Source: Acanthopleura granulata
Lineage: Eukaryota > Mollusca > Polyplacophora > Chitonida > Chitonidae
NCBI GenBank assembly: GCA_016165875.1
Contig: JABBOT010000036.1
Span: 2,745,819 to 2,809,818 of the forward strand
DNA length: 64,000 nucleotides
Direction: 5' to 3'
The notes under the pieces are model-generated. The model was not told the DNA's origin, did not search any database, and was given only the letters and a program-made list of their open reading frames with translations. Every line of letters begins with the position of its first letter. The stretch's first letter is position 1. Below, piece after piece: positions 34,430-46,849 of this stretch. Both the position numbers and the translations under genes were made by a program.

Positions 34430-37400
34430 TATTTTCAAAACTATTTACTATTGGCAAAGTGGTGTTTCTGTGTGCGCAGTGACTTTGTGTTGGTGGCTGT
34501 CCCAGAGAACGGTAGTGGACAACTCGAGTTTCAATCCCTGTTCAGGTAGATATTATTCCTTAGTTGATAAAGCGTGAAATAACAGTTAAATGCTGACTTG
34601 TATGCTTATTACAGCTAAACAAACAGATTTCTGTTAGTGAAAACCGGGATAACTAATAAACACACCAGGTGAATTAAGTCAATTAAGAATAGCTTCTCAA
34701 TTGAGATAAAGTAACGACAACTAAGATAAAGGAATGATAATTACAACAACTCGAGTTCATGGCATAGAGGGAAATTTTATAGTGCTATTCTGCTGAACTG
34801 AATTCCGCACAGCCTGTTCCTAGGGGTCGTATATTCATCGTGCTGAACAAGGTTGCCACGTCAGATATGTGAACATCTGCAATCAAAGCGCAACTAAATA
34901 TATTCTGGTTAACGACAACAAAGAAATTAGCATGGCACAATTTTTGGATACTAATTTAAAGCTTCTCATTGAAGCTGTTGTCTACTTCTCTTTGCATGAT
35001 TGTGTCCTAATTTCTTGCCTTATATACTGTTTTACTCCTTTCGTGTTTCGCGTGGCATTTGGGGGGAAAATAATCTCATGCTTGTTGACCTGCATTCCCA
35101 TTGTAGTCGACTGTTCGTATGCGAATGTCTATTCCGAAGTCTAAATTCAGACAGAAGCATCAATCTTATCTCCCTGAATAAACCCGTTAAGTTCATGCGG
35201 CCAGTCAAACTTCTCATTAATGATGTATCGAGTAGAAAATTATGAACACATGAGGCTGAAATTTATATCATTTATGGTAGTTGGCAAGCATTGGTGAAAT
35301 AAGGGATAAATTTCAAAATCTACCCTGTTAACTGTATAGGACATGGAAGGTAAATTAGTCTATGGCGGTTAGTGAGGCTGTGATATTTAATGTACACCCG
35401 ACACTCGCCTTATGTGGCTACGCTCCAGGGTTATTGTACAGCTGATCATTCAAAATGAAAACCTCTCTTGGGAACAATTTACTATCCAATGGAAAACAAC
35501 TGAAGTTTAAACGCAATACCAAGTTGTACTGTTGACAGCTCCTGCATGAGCAGGTCGGAACAGTTTGTTGAGGTCTGCTTATTGTTTTTTTTTTTATTAC
35601 TATTATTACATATATATAGGGTTGACTGTTACTTTTTTGTCATATCCAAAATTGTACCGGTAATTGAAATTGCAGACGATGTGTGTGAACATGAGAGTAA
35701 CGGTAGTTTGGGGGTGGAAGGAAGACGACACCTGTAAATGGCTTAGACCCTTTATCAAAATCACCATTCGTATTAAAGTGCGATCAGGAACATTGTCTCC
35801 TGGTGTGTAGATTTAACTGAAACAGATGCAAAACCAATACATATGGGCAGAGATATATCATGAATCACCAGGAGGGTATAGATATTTTAATTTAAGAAAG
35901 AAGTATATACGAGACAACTGATGGGAGGATTACCTGAAGATCAAATAAGTAAATTTATTCTCAGACTTCACTGAATATTATATGATATTCTCATCAGGAC
36001 AGTGTGTTTATTTTATCGTTCTGACACTCAGGTACTTAGTTTCCAATACAGATTGTTTCGCTTCGGTTCACCCGTACATCTGAAAGTCATAGGCAAAGAC
36101 AAACAGTTCACCTTAATTGCTAGTTTGAATGCAATTTGAATAAGAAAAACAGTTAACAGAGAAACTAAACAACTGGGGCAGTAAAGAATGCCTGCCCGAC
36201 TTAATTCTCAAAATTTCAGACAAAAGTTCATACATATTTATTAATATACTCAACTTAAAACAAGAAATGTGCAAGGGAAAAAATATTGCTGACGAAAAGT
36301 ACATCTTCTTTTTCACCAACTGGTTGAAGACTCAATTGGACACGCGTGTATAATCTATAGACGCAGCAGGAGGAATGATATCACTGACGGCATTGGGCAG
36401 AGGTGCTACAGTTCACGAGATGATATTCTCTTCACATTGTAATACAGAACTTATAATTTTCCGCTGAATTACTTCAAAGACTCTAAAGAAACAGATAAAT
36501 TCATTCCATTCAGGCTTGCTGAGGTGCTTGGCGTTAGCTGCGCGTTCTCCATGCACACTTGGCAGACTATCTACCGTCGATACGTACGTACCTCCAAACA
36601 AGAACACATTGCCTGTCGACCTATACTAGACACTTATAGCGGCTGTCCATCCCCCAGCCTGGAGAGTGTGTGGTCATCACCGTACAACAATCTGCAAGCC
36701 GGTGCCGGTGTTAAGTCTTTGGTCTGAACACAAAATGCAGGTGACAACGGCGACAAATTACAGCTGTGCCTATCCCGATGTTTTCGCCGCGGATACAGTC
36801 ATAAAATAAACCAATTTAATGGAGAAAAATTGCAGAAATGAATCTGACGACACTATGATACACGTAAGATGCGAGGAGAACGAAGCATAGAAAGAAAACT
36901 GAAAACTCTTGTCAGCACGTTACAAAATCCGGCAGAGACTGGACTTGACCAAGAAACACTCCTGTGTATGACAGGATAGGGTATTAACGATTACATCTGC
37001 AAGATGCAGCTAAAACGGAATATGTAACATTATATTTAAAGAGAAAATATTCTGCTGAGAGACATTAAATCAAAGTTAAACTGTATAATCCATCACGATT
37101 CTTCTCCGACGGCAAACCACCAGAGGGTTTAATGTCCGTTGTGACTCCAAAAGGAGTTTTATGATTTGACTAATTCATTTAATACTCAGATAGATATAAA
37201 AAAAAAACATCCTAAACAGCGCACAAAATTCTGGGGATTATTTTCCTTCACATTGGGAGAGTCTTTCATAATAATCAAAAAGGTTATGAAATATTACGTG
37301 GGTCAGTGTTGAGAACTTCCGGGAGAGTGGCTGTGTGGGAATCATCAGGTGAACATAAAATACGAGTAAGATTTAACAAAAATATTTATACAATACAACG

Positions 37401-40400
37401 TAGAGCTGACAATCTTTCAATGGATTTTCTTGCAATCAAATATTGCTGCTTTTATTACTTTTTTCTTTCCTTTTCAAAGTGTCAATTCCATATTATCATG
37501 TTTGCAAGAAAATAAAAACATAAAAACAAATAAACCTCCAAACAATTTAAACTCTATGCATGTAAAACCTATGTTGCTCTGGCAACCATTAATGTTAAAC
37601 TAACTGCCATGAGAAAATTTCCTCGGCCTTGAAGGATATAAATTTCCATTGAGAAACATCAGATGAGCTATGTAAAAGGTCTGCATTTGACGCTTTTATG
37701 TTACCCGGACGCTAGCCCAGTGGGAGAAATTACAGTCACATTTGGTCAAACAGCATGGTTCACCTAGAGAAATGCATGTCTCGCGAGAATCAACACAAGG
37801 ACGTTTCTTGCAGTCAAGCTGTCATGACAACCACCCCCTGGTTGTCAAATGTCAACAGTCACACATACGGCGGCTGAGGAGCGAGGCTTCCTTCCAGGCA
37901 AGTGACACTCATGTATTGTGCAATCTCGGCTCCTGTCTGGGACAAGATTTCCGTCTGTACATAATGGTTGACGAGCGGTAGAGTATAGTCAGCGGTAAGA
38001 TTTATAGCTGTGACGTGGACGCCGGCCCAAGAGCCAATCTTTTCGCGCCAAAACCCTTCACGATGTCGGTGGCAAAAAGCTACATGTACATTATGATGCA
38101 CGTTAACTTGATGTTGACGTTAATGGATGGGTGTTAACTGCGAGCCATTTCCTAGCCCCCAATCGACAGTCCAGGTTTGGCACAGACGTCAGATCCCGTG
38201 GGTAGTACTGGCCATTGCTAAACGGACTGCAGTGAGGGCTGAGTGGAATAAAAAGAGAGAATGTTCTCTGAAATATTCTGGAGAAAAACAAGATAAAAAT
38301 GACCATACATACCCTACAATTTTATAATGACTTTTTTCCGTACCACAGAGTGAGCATGACAAACTACAGTGTAGTGCGCTCAAGTAGGAAACGCTACCGA
38401 GGGCCGCTTTCCAGCATGTCAGCTTACCTACTGTAATCAAATAACTGCTACACCAATGTGACATATTGGGAGTGTGCAACAGTGAAAGACATCATGGCGA
38501 TGACTGTATGGCTGTTTGGTACATGTATGTGACAACATGGGTATCTTGGAGAAAACTATCCAAAACCATTGACTTGGTGCCAGCCTTGACATCTGTGTGA
38601 AGCCCTGTACAGTACTCGAAATACACTGATGTCGGGGATATATGTAAGAAGGACTGTCCGCCCTTGTTTTAAGGATCAGTGCTATTTGTTTAAAACTTTT
38701 TCACTCTAACAGTCTAACACATATCTAACAGGTGTCTTCAAAAAGTCCGGAAAACAAACTTTTGATCTTGTGCACAAGATGACCACGTACTATACTCTGT
38801 TTCTCCTAAGTTAAAACTCCACAAGATAGACTGTTGAGATTTGTGTCGGCTTAGATTGGGGCAAGCATAAGCAAGGCTCCTGGTATAAAGTCGCCTAAGT
38901 CTATGTATTCTCTTTCATCAGGCACAATTCTAGGTATTCTTTTTGATCAGGCACGATTCTACATGTATGCATTGTGTTTAATGCAGCACAATTGTAGGCA
39001 TTGTGTCTAATGCAGCACAAGTGTAGGCATTGTGTTTAATGCGGCACAATTCAAGGTATTCTATTTCAATATCAAACAAATCACTGTCTCCACTTTCCAA
39101 AACAATCCCCTCAGAACAGAGAAACTAACAGTAACCGAAACAGTCTCGAACCCACGTCACATAAAATCATACCATCCATCAGAATTAAATGTTGTCTAGA
39201 CAAAACTATCGACGTCTTATCTGTGCCATTCATTATCACTTTCGATAAACTGATCGAACAAACACACGCCTCTCACATTGTACTGTAATTACCACTGCTG
39301 GCATCAGATCGAAACTTTGTCAATCCGTCGTGGACATGTATAAATGCATGTATCGATCAAACACGTATAAATGCATATACAAACAAATCAATGTATCCAC
39401 ACATTTATTCTTCTCAAAGCACTCAAATGGATTTAATACTGAGAATTATTTTGAGCCAAATCGCACACGTAAAATGCAAAGAAATCATTAACAATGTGAT
39501 TTTTGCCTGAATATAGGATACTATATTCTGATTAGTTTACAAGTGTGACAGGTTTGGTGAATTTCTACATTCTGGTCACACACAGCTACAGGCGGATCTT
39601 GGTTCTTTTATCTTTACAGATGGCGACAGTCTCTGGTTTTCTTTCGTGATGATACAGATTATGTTCCCTACAGGCACTGTACAAATATTGGTGATACATG
39701 TATGAATCATTAATAATGCGTATGGCGGAGCCGGCAGGACAAATGTCAGAAGTCGTGATGTTCAATTTGGCCGGAAGTTATTCTTGGACACTTCCTCTAC
39801 TCGTTCAACCTTCAGCCCCTCCTCCTCCCAAAGTTAACAGAGCAGGTGTGTTGCAAGGAGATGTCATTTAATCTATTTACACCAAACACCCAGGGGATAG
39901 TTTGCTCCCCGACGAGCATAGATGTGTTCAAAGTCACTTCAGTTAATCGATGGGTCTGTGCATCTATGAGGCCAAGGTATGTAAATGAAACTTAAATGAC
40001 TTAAAGTGCCAGTTAAGAAAGTAAATGAAAGACAATCTTATTTTCTCCATTGACTGACAAAACAGTAAATCCCAGGGTGACATCTGCAAACAAAACGATC
40101 CCCCGGTGGCATTTTCCAGCCACCCGATGGCCCTGACGATTGATGACCATAGCTCTCAGGCCAATCAAGTTACGCTTCATCAATCACTCACGGCGCTCTT
40201 TTTGTACTAGCTTTACACCATCCAGTTTCTACAGACCGCAATCTGTTTTAGGGCCAAATATTTGCTCGGCTCCATGGTCTTCATGTCACCGAACAAAAGA
40301 TTGACAAGCGCATTTCACAACATGTCCTCTAATATCACTCCTTAATACGCATGCCCGTGAAGACGTATCGACTTCATCGTGGCTGTCACTGAGACCTCTG

Positions 40401-41974
40401 TGGCCCAGTGGTCAAAAGCGGCGTGAAAAGCCCAATTTTACAGCTATGGCTAATCACAGAGGATGGCGAAATGTCTGTCTATTATGCTGGGCTGGTTTGT
40501 GATACGGATGTATGGAGGACCGGTATTGGCGCATTAATTATAGCACTGTGTATTGAGAGGACTGCCGGAAATTATATGTAAGAGAAACAAAATATCGAAA
40601 AAGATACCTTGGGCTTCAATTAACTACGTTATTGCTTTTTAAATCGGAATATTTGGTGCGTAGACTTTGGTATGCATTTACTTTTAGTATTGAAATTAAA
40701 TGCGAAAAGTAAGACAAGGAAAGTGCTTGGAAAGTTACCGGGGTACCATATTGCTTGTTATTTGTTAAAATAAATAAGCAGGGTTTCATAAGCTACACCG
40801 ACAACTTCTACAAGATGAGCTCGACATGGCAATGTATTCTCATAGTTTGCACATCACTTTAAATGAAAACACAAACTTTTATTAGACTACATGTATCGAT
40901 CTATTCGCTGTGTCGGATAGAACTAGACAAACTTGGCCTCGCGAACAAATGTTTATTAAAAATGAAAACTATGAATGGCAATAATTCCCTCTCCAATGAC
41001 AAATGTTCTCACATTCCCTTAGAGAATATATCGCGTTTGTACATAGAATGGCTGCAGTTTAAGTAGAGGAAACACCACACCAAGCTCTGCTATTGGCCGT
41101 CTTGAGCACGTGTGATCGCTATGTTGTGGTCTGCTTATTGGCTTTTATATCGAAAGGTGCAGGCTGTTAGGATTTTATTTCAGATACTGCAATTGAAATT
41201 ATGGACGTTATATGGCAGGTTGGGAGTAATCGTAGTTTGTGGGGTGCTAGACACCCTACACCTATACACGGACCAGATCCTTTATAAAAATCTCCATTCA
41301 TATTAATGTACGGACGGGAAGTATGCCCACTGGTGCTCAGACGGGACTCAAACGGATGTCAAACCAATACAAGCGGACACTAATCCAGCAGTACTTTGTC
41401 ATTATTATCCAGACGAGCAGAGGGCGTTTCATTTAAACAAAAGCTTACATAAGACAAGAGATAGGAAGTTTACTACAAGATGAAGTACGTGAGCGTCATG
41501 GGATGTCATCACTGAATGATGTACGGCATTTCCATCATCAGAACGTGCTTTTATCAGGCTGATATCGAGTGATTGAGAGTTTTGTCTTAGTTGCCAATAT
41601 TTTCTTTCACTTTTCATACAAAATTCCATACCTGTAAAAAATACAACTTAAAGTAGGAATCATGACAACTCGAGGGGTGTTGAGCACTTCTCTACTCTGA
41701 TGCAAATATTTTACCCACTGTTTGCAGAATCAATCCAACAAATGCTTACATGTCTGCGGGCGACTCATTTGCCGAGCTGGCTTCTGCAGAAATGTCACCC
41801 TCTATATCTCGATTTTATATTCGCCTTGTATTAGAGCTTAATTTTTCCTTTTAGTCATGCACTGCTGACCATCCTGAAGACGGACAGATGGAAGCCATAG
41901 GACATTGGGGCTTGCGTGACGTCAGCTGATCATAATGCTGAGCTTATCATCCTCCATTTATATTGACATAGCTG

Positions 41975-42647
41975 CAGGGACATGTTTCACAAAACTTCCG
42001 TAGTCGTCTAAGGTCGGTTAGTTGGCTAAGGCTCATTAAGTCGACTACCGGAAGCTGTCTGCGAGAAAAGCTGACTAAGCCATTTCACAGAAGTAAAACT
42101 GTCCAATGCCTAGCCGACTTACCATAGCTGGCTATGTGGCCACTCTGCAGTTATCTCATTACTTGAATCATTGAGGATAATTGTTAAATTAACTTCAAAA
42201 TATAAATAAACTAAATTGCTATGCCTAAATATCATCAGAAGATGTTAATACCTTCCTCACTTTCGTTATTGACAGAACTAGTAAACAAGGGACGATAATT
42301 CTTGTCTTAGATAGCCGAAGCGAAAAAACAACAATGGATGGGTTTGGATGAATTGTGAGCTTGGAAAAATTTTTAATGTGCCGAAAGAAGTTGATGTATT
42401 CCTAGTTGTCTCCAATCAAGAAAAAAAATTTCAAAAATTGGACATATAACACTGCTAATGTTCCTCCTAGTGACCGTGGGACGTGATTAAGAAATCCAGG
42501 CTAACTATCAAAATCTAAGACAAAAAGCTTAAGTCGATAGCGAAATGTTTTCTTTATGAAAGGGGCTAGATAGAATTGCTAGCCGGTTGATTGAGTTAGC
42601 CGTGTACGCTTAGCCATTAGACAGGCCATTTGTGAAACAGGCCTCAG
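41975..42647. mobile_element. MITE-like non-autonomous DNA transposon
   Basis: The ends are imperfect inverted repeats: ggacatgtttcacaaaac on the left and, reverse-complemented, ggcctgtttcacaaatggc on the right. The insert is absent from copy 1, where gacatagct is followed at once by the counterpart of the sequence right of 42,647. It has no transposase frame. A 6-base ctgcag / cctcag pair may be a diverged target-site duplication, but this is weak, so I do not assign a superfamily. Confidence 0.65.
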
Positions 42648-42686
42648 ACCCAAACATAACCAGGGGACGTTATCACAGACAAGTTT

Positions 42687-42983
42687 TCAGTCCATTTGGG
42701 AACTGAGGCAAGTTACAACTGTATTTATCCCGATGTTATCAGTAAGCTTACACTCAAGAAATATGTAAATGAAGTTGAGAAAGAGAGAAAAAAAGACATG
42801 AATATGTTGAGCGTACAATGCATATATGTGTGTGCAATTGTGCGCGAAATACCTCAGCGAAGATGGAAAGACGACCATACATCTGATATTAGCAGATCCC
42901 AAACTCCGGGAGGAACTGGGTTTATATAAGGGAAAGCCTTTTGTGTATGACATGGTGACAGCAACAATAAAAACAGGACACAT
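42687..42983 (-). pseudogene. coding-like segment repeated in the sub-units
   Basis: On the - strand a 98-codon frame contains LTDNIGINTVVTC. Matching positions of other sub-units read ATDNIGMNTLVAV (about 32,540 on the - strand) and SAENIGINALVA followed by a stop (about 45,530). Upstream, SDLSWILRASNHSCVFIF (32,576-32,812) and SDLSWVLRATNLSFVFIF (45,583-45,777) correspond. This suggests an old - strand exon for a hydrophobic protein, present in several copies and now broken. A + strand frame in the same interval (42,826-43,014, with LADPKLREELGLYKGKPF) also looks protein-like, so strand choice is uncertain. No family is recognised. Confidence 0.25.
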
Positions 42984-43599
42984 GTTAAATGGGATATGTT
43001 ACCTTGTATTTTGAGAGACACGACTTTCTCTTGTGTATGTTAACTGTACATTCCGTCCTAATTGTCGTCCAAGGGCATTCTACGCGAGGGCTTTATCTTC
43101 CGTTTCCGACTCCTATTCGCTATTATGTTTATACACCCGACTCTACAGTAGAAGTTTCCAATTACTGCATGGCAAGAACAATCCCGCAAGCAATTTTCAA
43201 TCACCTTGCATAAGCTTTCCCGAATAAGGGAAGAAACCAGATATAAGGCAATGTAGAGGTCTTCCGGGAATCTAGCTTTGTGGGATATGATCACCTTGAA
43301 GAAAAAATACGTTTGATAGTTGTAGAAAACTGTTCTGCAATATAACCGGCATAACCAGGATATTTGACTTTCTTTTATTATATGTTTTTTTACTCTTCAT
43401 GGTGTGCCTTCTAGGTGGCGTTTCCCATAACATTGCTACACATCACCTTTTAATGTATTATTTATTTATACATACAATTCTAATTTTATGCATGCAAAAC
43501 CAAGCTTACTATATCAATAAGTAACAGCAGTCTAGATGCTCTGCCGACGTTTCCTGAGCCAGAAAGCATTGGGGCTTATCTCAGAAACATAGGACATCA

Positions 43600-43832
43600 C
43601 GAACAAATTTGGTGAAATAATATGAATGTGTGATCTGGAGCAAGAAGGAGGCCCACCGACGCGGACCGGTTTTCTCTCCAGTCGTACGTGGGAAGGTCTG
43701 CAAGCAACGAAGGTCGTGGGTTTTTCCAGGGCTCTTCCTGGTTCCCTCCCCCTTAAACCTGGCCGCCGTCGTATAAGTGAAAAAAATCTTAAATAGGGTG
43801 TAAAACACCAATGAAATAAATAGAGCAAAGCC
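43600..43832 (+). mobile_element. V-SINE fragment
   Basis: The central and 3' part of a bivalve V-type SINE: a gtcgtacgtgggaaggtctg block, caagcaacgaaggtcgtggg, then gtgtaaaacaccaatgaaat as the tail. The tRNA-like head (about 43,600-43,660) is badly decayed. It is absent from the matching position of copy 1 (about 30,850-30,940). Confidence 0.8.
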
Positions 43833-46007
43833 CGCGCTAAAGGCATGTCTCATGAGATTAGAATCGATACAACGACGTTTCAGGCACTAATGTTGTCATG
43901 ACAATCACATTCTGGTCGACAATGTACCTAACGATAGGGACGGGGCCCTCATCAGTGGGTATGGATGTTTGTCCACGTTGTTTTCTAATTGGTGAAGAGA
44001 AGAAATTGGATAATTGTGTGTACAAAGTAACTGGGTACGATATTCTCTTTCTCGTAAGTTGTTCCATTCGATTCTTCAGTTCCGCAAACTGGATTTGATA
44101 AAAATCCTCGACAAAAAAAGAACTGTTCAGTAATTTATCACTTTCAGTATAAATTTGGTTGCTACAGTAGTCCGAGCTGCAACGACTAAACTGCTCAGAA
44201 CAGTTTCATGCAGCACAATTCTAAGTATTCTATTCCAGTCGTATACAATTCACAATCCTAAATTTCACAGTCACAAAGATAATTATGCCTTGGCAATTCC
44301 TCAAAATAATTCCCATAAAACAGAGAAACTAATTGTGGAGTAAATAGATGGGGTCACATAAGACCATATCATCCATGAGAATTAAATATCGTCAGGAATT
44401 TTTACATTCTGGTCACACTACAGCTACAGGCGGATCTTGCACGTGTTTTTCCAAGTGTTATCGTTCTTATAGTGCTACAGAACAGATATCTGTGTTGTAA
44501 ATCCTCAGTAAGACGTCTGTCTGAGCTCCAGGGAGAAGACAGACATGTTGTGTCTGCCAAGAGGTTAAAGTATAGGACACATGTCGTCGCCAAAGATTGC
44601 GTTCCTGATACTTTAATTCCTACCCAAGGCAGACAGTTCACACTTGTGCGTTATGTTCGCTGGGGGTTAAGAAAACTGGCCCACATTGTTTCTTCCAGGT
44701 TTTCAAAGAGAAGAACAAGCGACGAACATCTAATACAACAAAGTGTAAAACAAATAATGTTTTAGAAAAAATACATTTTATATTTATGCCATCGGAAACT
44801 TTGGTACGAATTATCTGGTAGACAGTTACATGGCTTGACAGAGTAAAAGTACAAGATAGAGAAAAAACAATTCAGTATGCTTGGAAAGTTTCCAGGTTTC
44901 CATAGAATTGATGCTATTTTGCCCTGATGCATTATATTTATTGGTTGATCATTCTCTACATTGTTCTTTTGAACGATTGGTTGATGTAGGTGATTAATGG
45001 CTTATGAAACAATTCATTCGCATTTGTTTCAGTTTGATGTGCAATATAGACCTATATAATAAATCCGTCTGATGTAGGATAGACTCGTGGGCGAGGGGGG
45101 GGGGAACTTACGTAGGGATTGATAAACTAACAAGGAGTCTTACTAACTTCAACAGAAATGTTAGAGTTCATATGTTAATCATTACTTCTGCTTGTACTAG
45201 TGTAGAGTTTCTGCTTAGTAAATTGTACCGCCATTTCTTGCAGGCGGATAAATAGATTCCTTAAGGAAATTTCGACCAGGTTGAACACAAACTGTGGACA
45301 GACAATATAGTCTATATTTACACGTCATCACACTCAAACATATATCCATAGAGAGTGGACGTCTTCACTTTCTACCAGCTTATCACGATGCGTCACAGAA
45401 GAATGGGCAGGGTCATTCAATGTTTATTGTCCTTAGAAGATGTGGAAGCTAATACCACGGTTAAGACATAGATGTGAATACAGATCAAAGTGACAATGGC
45501 GTCAAGCCACAAGTGCATTTATCCCGATGTTCTCGGCACTTAGGGCATAAAGCAGTAGAATCCAGGAAAACTCCCCAATTAATCATGTCGACCCTACAAT
45601 ATATGTAATAATCCGAGCTACACAGCAACGAGCCAAGAAAATGAACACAAAACTGAGATTAGTAGCTCGTAAAACCCATGACAGATCGGACGGTAATATT
45701 AAACCGAGAAGAAAGCTTTTGGTTGTCTGGAAGCCGAAGTGGGGCAATAGTACGATGACAGCGATATGACAGGTCACAACGACACCTGTACTAAGTGCGC
45801 TATATCGGAATGCCGTGTGTTGTGTTGTTAAGGCAACAGATTCTGTTCACAGATGTAATTGTTAACCTCATATTGCCTTGTGTGTGGTTTGGCGATATGA
45901 TTCATCGCAATGATAGCCCATTAGCAAACTACTAGAGGAGTTTTTCTTCTGTTCTGTCCCTACTCGAGAAACCTATTCACATTTATGCTAATTCGTCCGA
46001 TTCTAAA

Positions 46008-46345
46008 GCAGCGATGTCCTAATCATGTCATGATGAAAACCTAAGGTACCTTGTTTAAGTGGCATTTAGAAGTTGGGATGGGAGTACACAAGAACATGTC
46101 TTTCTTATAGATATACAACTTATACATTTGATAACGATGTTAGTATCTACATCGAAACGTCGTGATAATAAACCAAGAAGTTGTATATCCATAAGAAAGA
46201 CATGTTCTAGTGTAAAACCTAAGGTAGCGATGTCATAATCATGTCATGATGAAAACCTAAGGTAGCGATGTCCTAAACATGTCATGATGAGAACCTAAGG
46301 TAGCGATGTCCTAAACATGTCATGATGAAAACCTAAGGAAACTAT
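46008..46345. repeat. 38-bp tandem repeat split by an insertion
   Basis: Units aacctaaggtagcgatgtcc plus taaacatgtcatgatgaa occur at about 46,008, 46,214, 46,257 and 46,294. A 165-bp Penelope derivative (46,049-46,213) separates the first from the rest. Copy 1 has a single unit-like phrase at 33,000-33,020 (gtaatgatgtcctaagc), so the array grew only in copy 2. Confidence 0.85.
46049..46213. mobile_element. miniature Penelope derivative, 165 bp
   Basis: It starts ccttgtttaagtggcattta and ends ctagtgt, like the larger element at 51,327-52,031. It is flanked by aaaacctaaggta on both sides (46,036-46,048 and 46,214-46,226), although that phrase is also part of the local tandem repeat. Its two halves form a 30-base inverted repeat (agaacatgtctttcttatag against the complement of ataagaaagacatgttct). 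The centre holds gatgttagtatctacatc and gaaacgtcgtg. It has no coding capacity. Confidence 0.75.
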
Positions 46346-46849
46346 TTCAGTCATTTGGAAGAAATTCCCTAATGGAGTGAATGAAAGCTAACCAAGTGTT
46401 GTTTTAAAAGCTTTGAAAAGGATGAGCTGGGGAAAAAAATAAGTAACTTTTAACAAACTTTTAACTTTTCTTTCCTTTGTTGTATTTGGTATTTAATTTC
46501 CCATAAATTCTCCATCTTCTCACCATTATAAACACAATAATCTTAACTTATCAATGCAAGTCAAATTCTATACGAGTGAATCCAGGGTTACTGTGGCAGC
46601 CATAAACATTACACTAATTGTCATGACGACGCCTTCAAACCCCTGAAGTCCACGGTATGGGAATTTAACTGAGAAACATTCACATCAGATGTGTAAAGGG
46701 CCTACATTTGATGTTTGTGTCAGATTTGTTGCAATTTAAACAGACATGTGTTGCTTAGGGCCAGTGTCGCGATAAATGCGTGTCTCTCGGGATTAGGGTG
46801 AACACAAATACGCCTCTGCCACTAACGCTATAATGTCTTTAACAGATGT

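Larger units (their letters stand above)
34430..46830. repeat. segmental duplication copy 2
   Basis: This is a complete second copy of the roughly 12-kb unit, in direct orientation right after copy 1. It lacks the LINE of copy 1 and keeps the sequence that the LINE replaced (about 42,680-43,370). It contains a MITE-like insert at 41,975-42,647, a V-SINE fragment near 43.6-43.8 kb and a Penelope derivative at 46,049-46,213, none of which occur in copy 1. All other landmarks are listed under copy 1. I see no intact protein gene. Confidence 0.9.

Noticed and set aside
16500..46830. Giant DNA transposon such as a Maverick/Polinton or Helitron as the duplicated unit
   Set aside because: No integrase, polymerase, helicase or capsid-like motif and no terminal inverted repeats were seen at the unit ends.
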